From NCBI RefSeq assembly GCF_000960995.1, contig NZ_CP009434.1:186001-250000 (forward strand): DNA of 64,000 nucleotides, in the 5' to 3' direction. Shown in pieces: positions 55,677 through 64,000 of this stretch. The stretch's first letter is position 1, and each line of letters begins with the position of its first letter. The DNA is from Burkholderia glumae LMG 2196 = ATCC 33617 (GTDB taxonomy: Bacteria; Pseudomonadota; Gammaproteobacteria; Burkholderiales; Burkholderiaceae). A program made the translations under genes and the position numbers. The notes beneath the pieces are model-generated. The model was not told the DNA's origin. It ran no database searches and saw only the letters and a program-made list of their open reading frames with translations.

Positions 55677-56602
55677 GCGATGGCTCCCTTGCGATAGCTT
55701 TGCGCACCGAAGATGCGGCGTCCCGTGTCCGCGAGCCGGCGGCGGCCGTGCATCACGCGGCTGTTGTCGATCACGACGATGTCGCCCTTGTTCCAGAACA
55801 GGTCGTAGGTGTAGCGGGCGGTCACGTCCTTGATTTCGTCCCACACCTCGAAATCGATGTCGGTACCGTCCGCCCACGTGATGAGCGGCGGCTCGTAGTT
55901 CACGCTGGGACCGAGCAGCGAGTTGCAGAACGCGCGGCGGCCGGAGAAGCAACTGACGGTGATCGCATCGGTCACCCGCTCGGACGCCACGAGAAACTCG
56001 TCGAGACGGCGATAACGCTGGCCTGGCACGCGCTGATTGACGACCTCGAGGTGCGAGTCGTTCACTTCGTGCGCCGGCAGCTGCAGCTCGACGCTCAGGA
56101 AGCGCTGCACGTTGGGCCAGGGAATGCGGCGCGAATACTTGATCTGGCGTTGCTCGAACAGGCGGCGCACGGCCGGCGTCAGTTCGTGCAGCACGCGCTG
56201 CCCGTCGCAGATCGTCGTCTCGGAACCGACGCGGGCCGGCGCGAGGCAGTAGAACCATTGCAGGTCGGGCGTGAACGGCAGGTTGCCGTTCTCACGGTGC
56301 AGGCCCATTTCCAACTCGCCGGCATCGATTTCGGCGGTATTTTCCGTCGAGGTCTTGCGCGCCGGATCGAACGTGACGCGTGCCGAATGCAGGCTGACGA
56401 AGCGGTTGAAATCGTCGAGGGTGTCGGCGAAGTTACGATAGATCACGACGCCCGAATGGGCGAGTTGCTCATACAGCTGGTCGGTATCGACGAGATCGAT
56501 TGCCTTTTGACCAGCATCGAGGCTTTCGATCAACTCGAAGCCGAAACGCGGTAACGGTTTGTGCTGAACCCTCGGAGCGACTATATCAACAACATCCATC
56601 AT
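55673..56602 (-). CDS. TauD/TfdA-family Fe(II)/2-oxoglutarate oxygenase
   Basis: 309 residues. The iron-binding HxE is LHRENGNLPF (near residue 100), the distal His is VMHGRRR (near 285), and the 2-oxoglutarate Arg is in RRIFGAQSY (near 300). The HxE (not HxD) variant, with PDLQWFYCLAPARVGSETTICDG, resembles oxygenases of secondary metabolism (SyrP or clavaminate-synthase type) more than taurine dioxygenase. RBS GAGAGGCAACC precedes ATG 56602; a second ATG one codon on is possible. First gene of the operon, 207 bp after the LysR gene. Likely hydroxylates or desaturates an amino or fatty acid; substrate unknown. Confidence 0.87.
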   Translation of the reverse strand: MMDVVDIVAPRVQHKPLPRFGFELIESLDAGQKAIDLVDTDQLYEQLAHSGVVIYRNFADTLDDFNRFVSLHSARVTFDPARKTSTENTAEIDAGELEMGLHRENGNLPFTPDLQWFYCLAPARVGSETTICDGQRVLHELTPAVRRLFEQRQIKYSRRIPWPNVQRFLSVELQLPAHEVNDSHLEVVNQRVPGQRYRRLDEFLVASERVTDAITVSCFSGRRAFCNSLLGPSVNYEPPLITWADGTDIDFEVWDEIKDVTARYTYDLFWNKGDIVVIDNSRVMHGRRRLADTGRRIFGAQSYRKGAIA

Positions 56603-56809
56603 GGTTGCCTCTCAGTGTGGTTAGTTTCGTGTTCGAACTGCGGCTTCGTCGAACGCTGACTAATCTACCGAGACGGCTGAGCATACTATTTTAAAAATTA
56701 AATGGTGGATGCAAATTTTGTTCAGGGTCCTGCAAGGAAACCCCGCTTTGCTTCCTCCGCGGCAATGAACCGGCAGCCGCGGTGATCGGCCAGGGCAGGC
56801 CGCTCGCGG

Positions 56810-57766
56810 CTAGGCGCGAGGCACGTCTCCCGGCTCGAACGCATTGGCGTTCGCGAGGTCCTTGAACAAGCTGCGCAGGGTGCGGAGGTCGGGGTTCCTT
56901 TCCATCGACATCGACCAGACCACGTCCAGCGTGAAGGTCGGAAAGCCGAGCGGTACATCGCAGACCTGAACAGTCGCAGGGATCGACAGATACTGCAGCA
57001 GGCGCCGCGGCAACGTCAGCGAAACCGGCAGCCGAGCGACGATGTTCAGGCTGGCCTGATACGTGTTGGCGCGCGCAACGATACTGCGCGAGCGGCCGAG
57101 CTTTTCGAGCCAGCCGTCGATCATGTTGCGCTCGGATACCCACGGCGTAGGGAACACGTGGTCCATGTCGCAGAATTCGTCGAGCGAAACGCGCGTCGAC
57201 GGCGCGAGCTTGCGCGATGCGGTCAGGCATACGAAGGTGTCGGAGAGGACCGACTCCCATTGCAGGTCGGGGTGCAGGCGGTGATAGCCGGGGCCGAAGC
57301 CGATCGCGAAGTCGATCTCTCCGGCCAGCAACCGTTCTACCGGGAGGTCGCGGCCGAGGCGGTCAACGATCAGCGAGGTTTCGCGGCCACGCTTCATGAA
57401 CGACTCGAGCACACCCGGCAGCAGCACCAACTCGAAGTACTCCGGCGCGCATACGCGCATCACCCGGCGTGTCGTTGCGGTCACCTGATCGTCATCCATG
57501 TCGGCGCAGTGGTTCACCGCATCGATCACGTTTCGCAGATAGGGCTCGATAGCCTCGGCCTTGGGCGTCGCGACGAGGCTGCCGTGGTCAACGTCGAACA
57601 GCACGTCGTGAAAGCAATTGCGCAACCGCTTCAGGCAATAGCTGACCGTGGGCTGGCTGATGCTCATGACCTCGGCGGTACGGCGAGCGCTCTTGTGCTC
57701 GTACAAGCACAGAAATACCATCACGTCCTGAAGATCGAGCTGGCGTAATACGTTACTGTTAAGCAC
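56810..57766 (-). CDS. LysR-type transcriptional regulator (NodD/LeuO-like)
   Basis: 318 residues. Opening LRQLDLQDVMVFLCLYEHKSARRTAEVMSISQPTVSYCLKRLR (partly shown) is the winged helix-turn-helix, with DVLFD and TPKAEAIEP typical of the NodD/NahR/LeuO subclass. The effector domain runs from ~95 to 300. It is on the same strand and upstream of the oxygenase operon, with a 207-bp gap containing an A/T-rich patch (near 56692) for the target promoter, so it is the likely pathway activator. Its own upstream region (57767-57858) has TTATC direct repeats. Confidence 0.88.
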   Translation of the reverse strand: MLNSNVLRQLDLQDVMVFLCLYEHKSARRTAEVMSISQPTVSYCLKRLRNCFHDVLFDVDHGSLVATPKAEAIEPYLRNVIDAVNHCADMDDDQVTATTRRVMRVCAPEYFELVLLPGVLESFMKRGRETSLIVDRLGRDLPVERLLAGEIDFAIGFGPGYHRLHPDLQWESVLSDTFVCLTASRKLAPSTRVSLDEFCDMDHVFPTPWVSERNMIDGWLEKLGRSRSIVARANTYQASLNIVARLPVSLTLPRRLLQYLSIPATVQVCDVPLGFPTFTLDVVWSMSMERNPDLRTLRSLFKDLANANAFEPGDVPRA

Positions 57767-57858
57767 GATATATCCTTATCATTTTTGTTATCGCCGGTAT
57801 CATCTTTTCAGTGCCCATCTTAAACTCATCGACGCGCGGCATGTCACATTCGCTCCCC

Positions 57859-58398
57859 TCATCTCCATTGCGCGGCGTCGTCGGGTAGGAGTGCTTGGCC
57901 CGGTAGCGCGAGAAGCGCGCGCTTCAGAAGTGCGGCAAGTATTTGCCGATCGTCCCGATCCAGCCCGCCGAGCAACAGATTCTGCGTGTCCACGTGCACA
58001 TTTACCGCCTTGTCGATCAGGGCGAGCCCCTCACGAGTCAATCGCACGGCCATGCCCCGGCCGTCCTGCGGATTCGGGACACGCTCGACGAGGCCGGCCT
58101 GCTCGAGCCGCATCAGCCGGTGGGTGACCGCCCCTGAGGTAATCATCAGTGACCGGTATAGCTGGGTCGGCGATAGTTCGTAGGGGGCGCCCGCCCGTCG
58201 AAGCGTGGCAAGCACGTCGAATTCGCCCTCCTTGAAGCCGAACGGCGACAAGGCCTCGGTTCTCGCCTTCTCGCAGTGCTTTGCCAGGCGAGCCAGACGT
58301 CCTAGAACCTCCATCGACGCCACATCGAGCTCCGGCCGCTCGTCCCGCCATTGCGCGACGACAAGGTCGACGTGATCTTGCATGGGCAGAGCCGTCAT
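57859..58398 (-). CDS. MarR-family transcriptional regulator
   Basis: 179 residues. An N-terminal dimerisation helix is followed by the winged helix: EGEFDVLATLRRAG, LSPTQLYRSLMITSGAVTHRLMRLEQAGLVERVPNPQDGRG (partly shown, recognition helix and wing), then VRLTREGLALID. The ATG at 58398 is chosen because GAGGATATTG precedes it; a TTG at 58446 lies too close to the operator dyad to have an RBS. It is divergent from the hydrolase gene, a common MarR arrangement in which the regulator represses itself and its neighbour until a ligand binds. Confidence 0.9.
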   Translation of the reverse strand: MTALPMQDHVDLVVAQWRDERPELDVASMEVLGRLARLAKHCEKARTEALSPFGFKEGEFDVLATLRRAGAPYELSPTQLYRSLMITSGAVTHRLMRLEQAGLVERVPNPQDGRGMAVRLTREGLALIDKAVNVHVDTQNLLLGGLDRDDRQILAALLKRALLALPGQALLPDDAAQWR

Positions 58399-58448
58399 CA
58401 ATATCCTCGCATTTGAAAGGGGCTCAGGTGCTCCACTTGTCGTCAATA

Positions 58449-58466
58449 TATCTTAACATTAAGATA
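58449..58466. promoter_or_regulatory. Perfect dyad TATCTTAA-CA-TTAAGATA, probable MarR operator
   Basis: Eight-bp arms around CA, in an A/T-rich island between the divergent MarR and hydrolase genes. It is 40 bp before the hydrolase start and 51 bp before the MarR start. Size and symmetry suit a MarR dimer. Confidence 0.75.
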
Positions 58467-58505
58467 ATCACGGGGCACACGTGGGGGCAGCAATGGAGCG
58501 GGCAG

Positions 58506-59315
58506 ATGACAAAACTATCATTCAATGACCACGATCTTTATTACGCGGATGTCGGCAGCGGCCAGCCGATCATACTGATTCACGATTTAGGTAGCTGCGG
58601 TCTCGCATGGGCACGGCAAATGCCGTTTCTGCGTCAAGCGGGTTATCGCGTCATCGTGCCGGATCTTCCCGGGCACGGTGCGTCTTCGTATCCGGACCGC
58701 ACGCTCGACGTAAGGGAGCTTGCCGACGGCCTGCAGTTTCTCCTGGATTACCTTGGCCTCGAAAGCGCCGCGCTCGTCGGCATCTCGCTTGGTGGAGCGA
58801 TCGCGATGACGATCGCCATCGATGCGCCGACACGCGTGGGCAAGCTGGTCGTCTGCAACGGCTTCTCGAACCTGGTCGCCGACGATTCGGTCCGCCGCTT
58901 CGAACTCTGGAAATCCGGTTTCCAGCGCGACGGTGACACGATCCGGTGGTTCGAGGAAATGTGGCCTTTGATGGTGAGCGCCGAATTCGCGCAATCGGAG
59001 GATGGTGAAATCGCGTATCAGATCGGCCACGCGCATGCGGCCACTACCGATGCCGCCCAGCTCGCCCGCCTTTGCAACGGAATCGCGAACTACGACGTCA
59101 GAAGACGGCTGAACCTGATACGCAGCGAAACGCTGGTGTTGCAAAGCGAAGATGGCAGCATTTTTCCGGCCGCCGAAGGGCAGCGGCTCAGGGTCATGAT
59201 TCCGGGTGCCCGCTTCGAAACACTTCCCGGGGGCGGACATCATGCAAATCTCGACCGCGCCGGGGCATTCAACTGGGCACTATTGCGCTTCCTGACCGGC
59301 CCCGTCACTGCATAG
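58506..59315 (+). CDS. Alpha/beta hydrolase, 3-oxoadipate enol-lactonase-like
   Basis: 269 residues. The oxyanion region is LIHDLGSCGLAW (His-Asp rather than His-Gly), the nucleophile elbow GISLGG with Ser near residue 98, the acid at ED/GSIFP region near 217, and the catalytic His at LPGGGHHANLD (near 247). Overall order matches PcaD-like or carboxylesterase-type hydrolases. RBS GGAGCGGGC precedes ATG 58506. An ATG 13 bp earlier is out of frame. It is probably under control of the adjacent MarR regulator. Substrate unknown; ester, lactone and quorum-signal cleavage are all possible. Confidence 0.85.
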   Translation: MTKLSFNDHDLYYADVGSGQPIILIHDLGSCGLAWARQMPFLRQAGYRVIVPDLPGHGASSYPDRTLDVRELADGLQFLLDYLGLESAALVGISLGGAIAMTIAIDAPTRVGKLVVCNGFSNLVADDSVRRFELWKSGFQRDGDTIRWFEEMWPLMVSAEFAQSEDGEIAYQIGHAHAATTDAAQLARLCNGIANYDVRRRLNLIRSETLVLQSEDGSIFPAAEGQRLRVMIPGARFETLPGGGHHANLDRAGAFNWALLRFLTGPVTA

Positions 59316-59796
59316 TCATCCGTATCAATATCCGTGGAATCGTCGCCATGCAGGGATGGTCGCCACCGGCGCGGCCGGCGAACCATCCGGCTGCGCGCCC
59401 GCAGTCATCGGCTTGCGATCGATCGGGCTCGAGTCAGCCAGCCGTGAGCGCGGCGCAAGACGCCCGCCCCTCGAGCGACAGCCGGCGCGCGCGGCGGCCC
59501 GGCATGCCGGCCGCATGCCGGTCGCGCATCGGCACGCCGGCACGCCATCCGTCGCGGACATGCTATCGGCCGAGCCGAGCTAGCCGAAACCCTGGCACGT
59601 CGACGCCGGCTGCACCCAGCCGCCGGCGCCGATTTACCGGGCCCTTGCATCAACAGGCCAGCCCTTCGCCAATCCGACGACACGCTTTCCGCCCACCAGC
59701 CACGAGCCTTCGCGAATGGTTCAGGGCCGACATGTGGGCGACGGATACTTTGTGCCAGCCCGGGCTTCCATCGGGCTGCTGTCGACGCCGAAACGC
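59316..59796. other. Gene-free region between convergent hydrolase and dabA genes, with a hairpin
   Basis: 481 bp without a recognisable gene. GGATGGT...ACCATCC with inner GCC/GGC pairing (59354-59388) forms a strong stem-loop after the hydrolase gene, without a T-run; it may act as a bidirectional 3' end. The rest is GC-rich with frequent stops in all long frames. Confidence 0.5.
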
Positions 59797-62475
59797 CTAG
59801 CCGGCAGCGGGCGCCGTGTCTACGCCGCTTCCGCTATCGTGTCGAACCGGCCCGCCACCGCGCCGGATGCCAATGCGCGGGGCCGGGAAAGCGCTCGACT
59901 CCAGGCCCATCTCAAGTTCGTGCCAGGCCCCATCGCTGAAACGCAACAGCCCCGACTCACCGAAGCGCCAGAGATGAAGCCAGCCGTTGTGAAGCAATTG
60001 CCGCACGGTCGGATGCTGGTCGATCACGCGCTCGATCGCTGCGCCCGGCGCATCGATGATCACGGTCAGTCGCAAGGGCTCGTGCATCCAGCGGCGGCCA
60101 TCATGCAGCGACTGTTTCGAGAGGCCGATGCGCAGGTCGCCACTATTGCCCTCAAAGACGCCGATATGCCCGCCGACGACGTTGTGGAGGACCTTGTTGC
60201 CACAGCCCATGTGCGAGGGATCGCAGGTCGAGGCATGGTATTGCCAGTTGATCCAGTGCGCGACGATCATCGGCGCGGTCATCAGTTGTTCGAGCCGCCG
60301 GCCCTCGGTATCGTGCGTGCAATCGTAGTCGTGCAGAAAGCAGCGACCATCGAGTACGGCGCCAAGGCTACGACGGCGGGGCGCGATGATGAAGGCGGCA
60401 TTGCCGGCCAGCCCCCATTCCGGACGGGTTTGCGCGCCGTCGTTGGCACGCTCGCGCAAGCGGGCCAGTAGCCGGTCCGCTTCCATGCGCGGGTCGAGGC
60501 CAAGGCGCACCGCACGCTCGCGGCGCACCTGATCACAGGCATGGCCGAACACGCCCAGCAGCTTGTCCCAGCGCGCCGCGGCGCTCGGGCTCAGGAGATC
60601 GAGGTCGAAGCCTTCGATCTCGTCGGTCGTGGTGTTGTGCAGGGCCGCGACGAAGGTCGTTTCGCGAGGCACGACGATGCCCCGCTGCTCGAGACCTGCG
60701 TGCACCATGGGATCGTTCAGGATCTGCGCGAGCGCGCGTGCGTTCACTTCGCCGCTCTGGCCGCAGCAGGCGCCGCAGTCGAGAGCCGCGGCATGCGCAT
60801 TGTTGACGCTCTGGCTGGCGTGGCCGATGAGGACGACCAGTGGTGCAAGCGTGCGTTCGATTCCCATGCCGCGCAGGACGCTCGCGGCGAGGTCGACCTT
60901 GGTTTCGTAGTCGGTGCCGGCGAGCGTGGGACGGCAGAGCGCCTTGTAGCGGTTCGGCAGACCGGCGAGGTCGTCGCGAACGCGCTGGTTGCGCGACGGC
61001 TTCAACCACTGTCGCATCTTTCCCAGATAGCCCAGGCCGGCAGCCTCCACGAAGGAGAAGGAGGTGCCGGGCAACCGGGTCGCGGCAGACACCTGATTCG
61101 ACAATCCGAAGCGTGTGCGGCGGGCCTCGCTCGCCGCGCCGCTCATGGTTCCGTCGCCTTGGCCGGCCGTTGCCGATACCGCATCCCTGACCTCCAGGGC
61201 AGGGGCCAGCAGGCCGGGAAGCTGCGGGCGCCGCGCCGACGTGGCCAGCGGCGTGTAAGCGACGGGAAGACCGAAGAACCCGGCGAAGCCGATGGTGCGG
61301 ACCGCCGGCCAGATCGACTCGACGGCGCGGCGCAACGGCTCGCTGCGCACGTCGATGCAAAACGCAGCCTGGACTTCGATCTCCGATGCAGCGTGTTGGG
61401 TTGCCCGGGGCCCCCCGATCGCGACGAGCTTGCTGGCCAATTCGCGCTGGTAGCCGGCCTCGAAGGCGAACTGCCAGACCTCGTCGACCAGCAGCTGCGC
61501 GTGCGCATCGGCCAGCAGCGCTCCCGAATCTCGCCAGTTGCCTTGCACGGCCGCAAAGGCGCGACGCGCCGCTGCATCGTCCTTGCACTCGAGCAACAGC
61601 GCGCCCCATGCCAAGCGGATGGCGAGCAGGTCGCGCAGGTGTTCGTCGGACTGGCCGCCCAGCCGAGCCTGCCAGCCGAGGTAGGCGCACCAAGACGCCC
61701 AGCCGTTGACCGTCAGAAGTACCGCCTCCAGGTAGTCCGCCCACACCGCCTGCGGAAGGCCGAGCCGCTGCAGTACCCACGACTCGGCATCCTGGCGCGT
61801 GGCCGGCAGCGCCTCGAGCGACTGGCCGAGACTCGGCAGGCCCATCAGCACGCCGATGCCATGGTCGTGCGAGATCGTGTCTCGCCAGAAGGCATAGAGG
61901 CCCTGGCGATGATGTGGCCGCCAGTCCGCCTGATGCTCGTCGAAGTAGGCCGCGCAGGTCTGGCTGACCTGATGGGTGATCGCCTGACGCCACGACAGGC
62001 GATCATGACGCAACGGGTCGTCGTCGAGCACGTCGATCAGCAAGGGCAGGCGGGTGAGGTTGAGCGGACGCGTCAACGCCTCTATGCAGGTGCGCTCGGT
62101 CATGCCGGCCGCTTTCGCGGCCGGCAGGGCCTGCAATGCATACCGTAGATCTGCCGGCGTGATGCGCCCCGCTTCCCATGCCGCGCGGACGTGATCGCGC
62201 GACGGAAACACCTGGATATCGGCGAGCACCGCCATCCGGGCGGCCACCTCCCTCACGGAGCGGCCGATGCGCTCCCAGTAGGGATTGACGGCGATGGCGC
62301 GATCGAGCGGCCAGGCTGGCGCGATCGATCTGCATGCCGTCTCGCATGCCGCCTCGATATGCTGGCGCTGGTGTCCGCGAGGCGCAGGGTCGGTGCTGTT
62401 CGCGGAGCGGGCGGCCTCGTCTGCCGAGCGGGCCGCGCGGCGCTCATCACCTTTTTCGAGTGTTGCAATGCTCAT
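59797..62475 (-). CDS. dabA: DabA, inorganic-carbon uptake subunit (DUF2309/UPF0753)
   Basis: 892 residues. DabA is a beta-carbonic-anhydrase-like protein that, with membrane subunit DabB, hydrates CO2 vectorially and accumulates bicarbonate, driven by a cation gradient. The zinc and catalytic residues expected for the family are visible: Cys and Asp in FCIDVRSE (near 370) and His and Cys in LIGHASQSVNNAHAAALDCGACCG (near 548-566). N-terminal PLDRAIAVNPYWE and a C-terminal NVVGGHIGVFEGNSGDLRIGL are family landmarks. About the usual length. It starts 22 bp after dabB. In non-autotrophs Dab supports growth at low CO2. Confidence 0.92.
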   Translation of the reverse strand: MSIATLEKGDERRAARSADEAARSANSTDPAPRGHQRQHIEAACETACRSIAPAWPLDRAIAVNPYWERIGRSVREVAARMAVLADIQVFPSRDHVRAAWEAGRITPADLRYALQALPAAKAAGMTERTCIEALTRPLNLTRLPLLIDVLDDDPLRHDRLSWRQAITHQVSQTCAAYFDEHQADWRPHHRQGLYAFWRDTISHDHGIGVLMGLPSLGQSLEALPATRQDAESWVLQRLGLPQAVWADYLEAVLLTVNGWASWCAYLGWQARLGGQSDEHLRDLLAIRLAWGALLLECKDDAAARRAFAAVQGNWRDSGALLADAHAQLLVDEVWQFAFEAGYQRELASKLVAIGGPRATQHAASEIEVQAAFCIDVRSEPLRRAVESIWPAVRTIGFAGFFGLPVAYTPLATSARRPQLPGLLAPALEVRDAVSATAGQGDGTMSGAASEARRTRFGLSNQVSAATRLPGTSFSFVEAAGLGYLGKMRQWLKPSRNQRVRDDLAGLPNRYKALCRPTLAGTDYETKVDLAASVLRGMGIERTLAPLVVLIGHASQSVNNAHAAALDCGACCGQSGEVNARALAQILNDPMVHAGLEQRGIVVPRETTFVAALHNTTTDEIEGFDLDLLSPSAAARWDKLLGVFGHACDQVRRERAVRLGLDPRMEADRLLARLRERANDGAQTRPEWGLAGNAAFIIAPRRRSLGAVLDGRCFLHDYDCTHDTEGRRLEQLMTAPMIVAHWINWQYHASTCDPSHMGCGNKVLHNVVGGHIGVFEGNSGDLRIGLSKQSLHDGRRWMHEPLRLTVIIDAPGAAIERVIDQHPTVRQLLHNGWLHLWRFGESGLLRFSDGAWHELEMGLESSAFPAPRIGIRRGGGPVRHDSGSGVDTAPAAG

Positions 62476-62496
62476 GTGATTCTCCGGATAAGCGGC

Positions 62497-64000
62497 TCAT
62501 TGCTCGGTGAGAACGGGCGACGCGCCCGCTGCCGGCCGCGGCCCTCGGGCGGCGTCGCGCGGCGCCCAGCGAGCCGGCCAGACGCGCAGGGCAAAGCGCG
62601 TGTAGAACTCGTCGACATAGAATCCCGCGTAGCTCCACCGCCACCATGTCGGAAAGCGTTGCGGGCTGCGCTGCAGCGTCGCCAGGCCGAGATAGAGCAG
62701 GGCGATGCCCGCTAGCGCGACCGGGCCCGCGATGCGGAACGGGGTATCCGTGACGCCGAGCGGAAGTTTGTGCGCGAGCGTGGCGACGGCCGTGAAGACC
62801 GCGACCAGCCCGGCACCGAAGAATAGGTGCGTCCCCGCGCGGGCGAACGCATTGCCTTGGGCCAGCGGTATCCAGAGTAGCGGCGCCCATGCCAGGGCAA
62901 GGATGCCGCTCCACCACCATGGCCAGTTGCCGAACGGCAGAAGCGCCTGCACGAGCACGACGACGGCGAGGCTGCCGGCCGGTGCAAGCACCAGGCTGAG
63001 GGGCGCCGCGTCGCTCCGACCGCGCATGATCCGAAGCCGGGTGTCCTGCACCGCAGACGACGCGGCAAGAAAACTGTGGGCCTTGTAGAGCGAGTGGCCG
63101 ATCAGGTGCAGCGCGGCCAGCTGATACAGGCCGAGGCCGCACTCGAGCACCATGAAGCCCATCTGTGCCACGGTGGACCACGCCAAACGCACTTTGATAC
63201 TGATGCGCGTCAGCATGACGAACCCGGCCAGGAACGCGGTGCCGAGGCCGAATGCGACCAGCAGCCAGCGCGCGGCAGGGGCGACCGCAAGCAGCGGTGC
63301 GAAGCGCATCAGCAGGTAGCCGGCAAGATTGACGACGCCGGCATGCAGCAGTGCCGAGACCGGCGTCGGCGCCTCCATGACCTGAATCAACCACCCGTGG
63401 ACGGGAAAGAGCGCCGTGCGCAAGACGATCGCCAGTACCAGGCAGACCGCACTCGCCTGCAAGGGCGCCGACGCGCCATACATCGCAATATGCTCTCGAA
63501 GTGCGGCGAACGTCCCGCTGCCCACTTGCGACCACGCCATTGCCGCCGCCGCCAGCAGCAGCAGGTCGGTCAGGCGGTCGGCGATCCGCTTCTTGTGTGC
63601 CGCCAGCAGCGCAAACGGACGATTCCGATAGAAGCACAGCAGATGGTGCAGCGATGCGCCGACACCGGCCCAGGCAGCGATCAGGAGCAGCCAGTGGCCG
63701 GACAGCAGGAGCACGTGCACCGACGCCAGGACCCCGGCCAACGCAGCCGCGTAGCGCGGCTGCCCCGGTTCTCCTTGCAGATAGCGCCCGGAGAAGACGC
63801 CGATCACGGTGCCGAGCAGCTGCACCAGCGCGGCCATCCAGGCGGCGAGCGGCGTCACTTCGATCCAGGCGGTCCACCCGCCCTCATGAGCCGCGGCGCG
63901 CTCGTGAAGCGTCGCCAGCACGACCGGCTGGATCAACACGATCAACAACGCGACCGCTGCCAGCCGGTGGAAGGGTTTCCACACGTCGCGGCCGTCATCG
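62497..64000 (-). CDS. dabB: DabB, NuoL-like membrane subunit of the carbon-uptake pair
   Basis: About 495 residues from GTG 63984, with ~13 membrane helices. The proton-translocation core is recognisable: ALFPVHGWLIQVMEAPTPVSALLHAGVVNLAGYLLMRF (partly shown), FVMLTRISIKVRLAWSTVAQMGFM and LHLIGHSLYKAHSFLAASSAV, as in NuoL/MrpA antiporter subunits. Shorter than NuoL (~610), fitting DabB. The frame remains open upstream of the GTG (D-D-G-R-D-V-W) to the window edge, so the true start may lie outside. Forms an operon with dabA. Confidence 0.88.
   Translation of the reverse strand, partial: DDGRDVWKPFHRLAAVALLIVLIQPVVLATLHERAAAHEGGWTAWIEVTPLAAWMAALVQLLGTVIGVFSGRYLQGEPGQPRYAAALAGVLASVHVLLLSGHWLLLIAAWAGVGASLHHLLCFYRNRPFALLAAHKKRIADRLTDLLLLAAAAMAWSQVGSGTFAALREHIAMYGASAPLQASAVCLVLAIVLRTALFPVHGWLIQVMEAPTPVSALLHAGVVNLAGYLLMRFAPLLAVAPAARWLLVAFGLGTAFLAGFVMLTRISIKVRLAWSTVAQMGFMVLECGLGLYQLAALHLIGHSLYKAHSFLAASSAVQDTRLRIMRGRSDAAPLSLVLAPAGSLAVVVLVQALLPFGNWPWWWSGILALAWAPLLWIPLAQGNAFARAGTHLFFGAGLVAVFTAVATLAHKLPLGVTDTPFRIAGPVALAGIALLYLGLATLQRSPQRFPTWWRWSYAGFYVDEFYTRFALRVWPARWAPRDAARGPRPAAGASPVLTEQ

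Noticed and set aside
55677..56258. 194-residue N-terminal extension of the ligase
   Set aside because: It is the oxygenase gene read in another frame. ATG 55676 gives a normal ligase N-terminus.

Overview
The window is high-GC proteobacterial DNA with gene content typical of Burkholderia or a close Burkholderiaceae relative: a complete type VI secretion system (T6SS) with ImpE/TagJ and TagK accessories, an RND pump, an IS427-group IS5 element and a dabBA pair. No rRNA, tRNA, CRISPR array or replication origin was seen.

Region 1 (1-38.3 kb) is one T6SS/fimbria super-locus. clpV (cut by the left edge) diverges from tagK-tagJ-tssE-tssF-tssG-tssA, followed by a two-domain fimbrial tip-adhesin gene and a GT60-like GlcNAc-transferase gene. 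Facing them on the minus strand is a long series: pilin, chaperone, usher, minor pilin, a DotU-like protein, an OmpA-like protein, tssB, tssC, hcp, tssJ, tssK, tssL, tssM, two near-identical vgrG genes, PAAR and rhs. All thirteen core Tss components are present. Oddities are a second DotU/OmpA pair, a VgrG with a Pro-Thr tail coded by 62 perfect hexanucleotide repeats, an Rhs protein whose toxin end is missing, and a palindrome TTTGGGC-N4-GCCCAT upstream of the tagK, tssB and pilin operons.

Region 2 (38.3-46 kb) is shaped by transposition. It holds a decayed IS3-like scrap, a decayed IS5-family copy, and an intact 914-bp copy of the same element that splits a FadR/LldR-type regulator gene after codon 9. 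That regulator heads an operon with an L-lactate dehydrogenase (lldD) and a pyruvate:quinone oxidoreductase (poxB). Two TGGT-N3-ACCA operators now lie on the far side of the insertion. A methyltransferase and a GNAT acetyltransferase follow, then a third IS remnant that supplies the stop codon of the next operon's last gene.

Region 3 (46-59.3 kb) holds an RND efflux operon (adaptor, pump, outer-membrane channel), then a compact operon of a TauD-like oxygenase, an adenylate-forming ligase, a thermostable-hemolysin-family protein, an MFS exporter and a DoxX-like membrane protein. A LysR gene lies upstream of it. This looks like a small, uncharacterised metabolite pathway with its own exporter. 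Next is a MarR regulator divergent from an alpha/beta hydrolase, with a perfect dyad between them.

Region 4 (59.3-64 kb) is dabB-dabA, an energy-coupled inorganic-carbon uptake pair. The dabB reading frame stays open to the right edge of the window.

Functions were assigned by reading the translated sequences; no database search was run.
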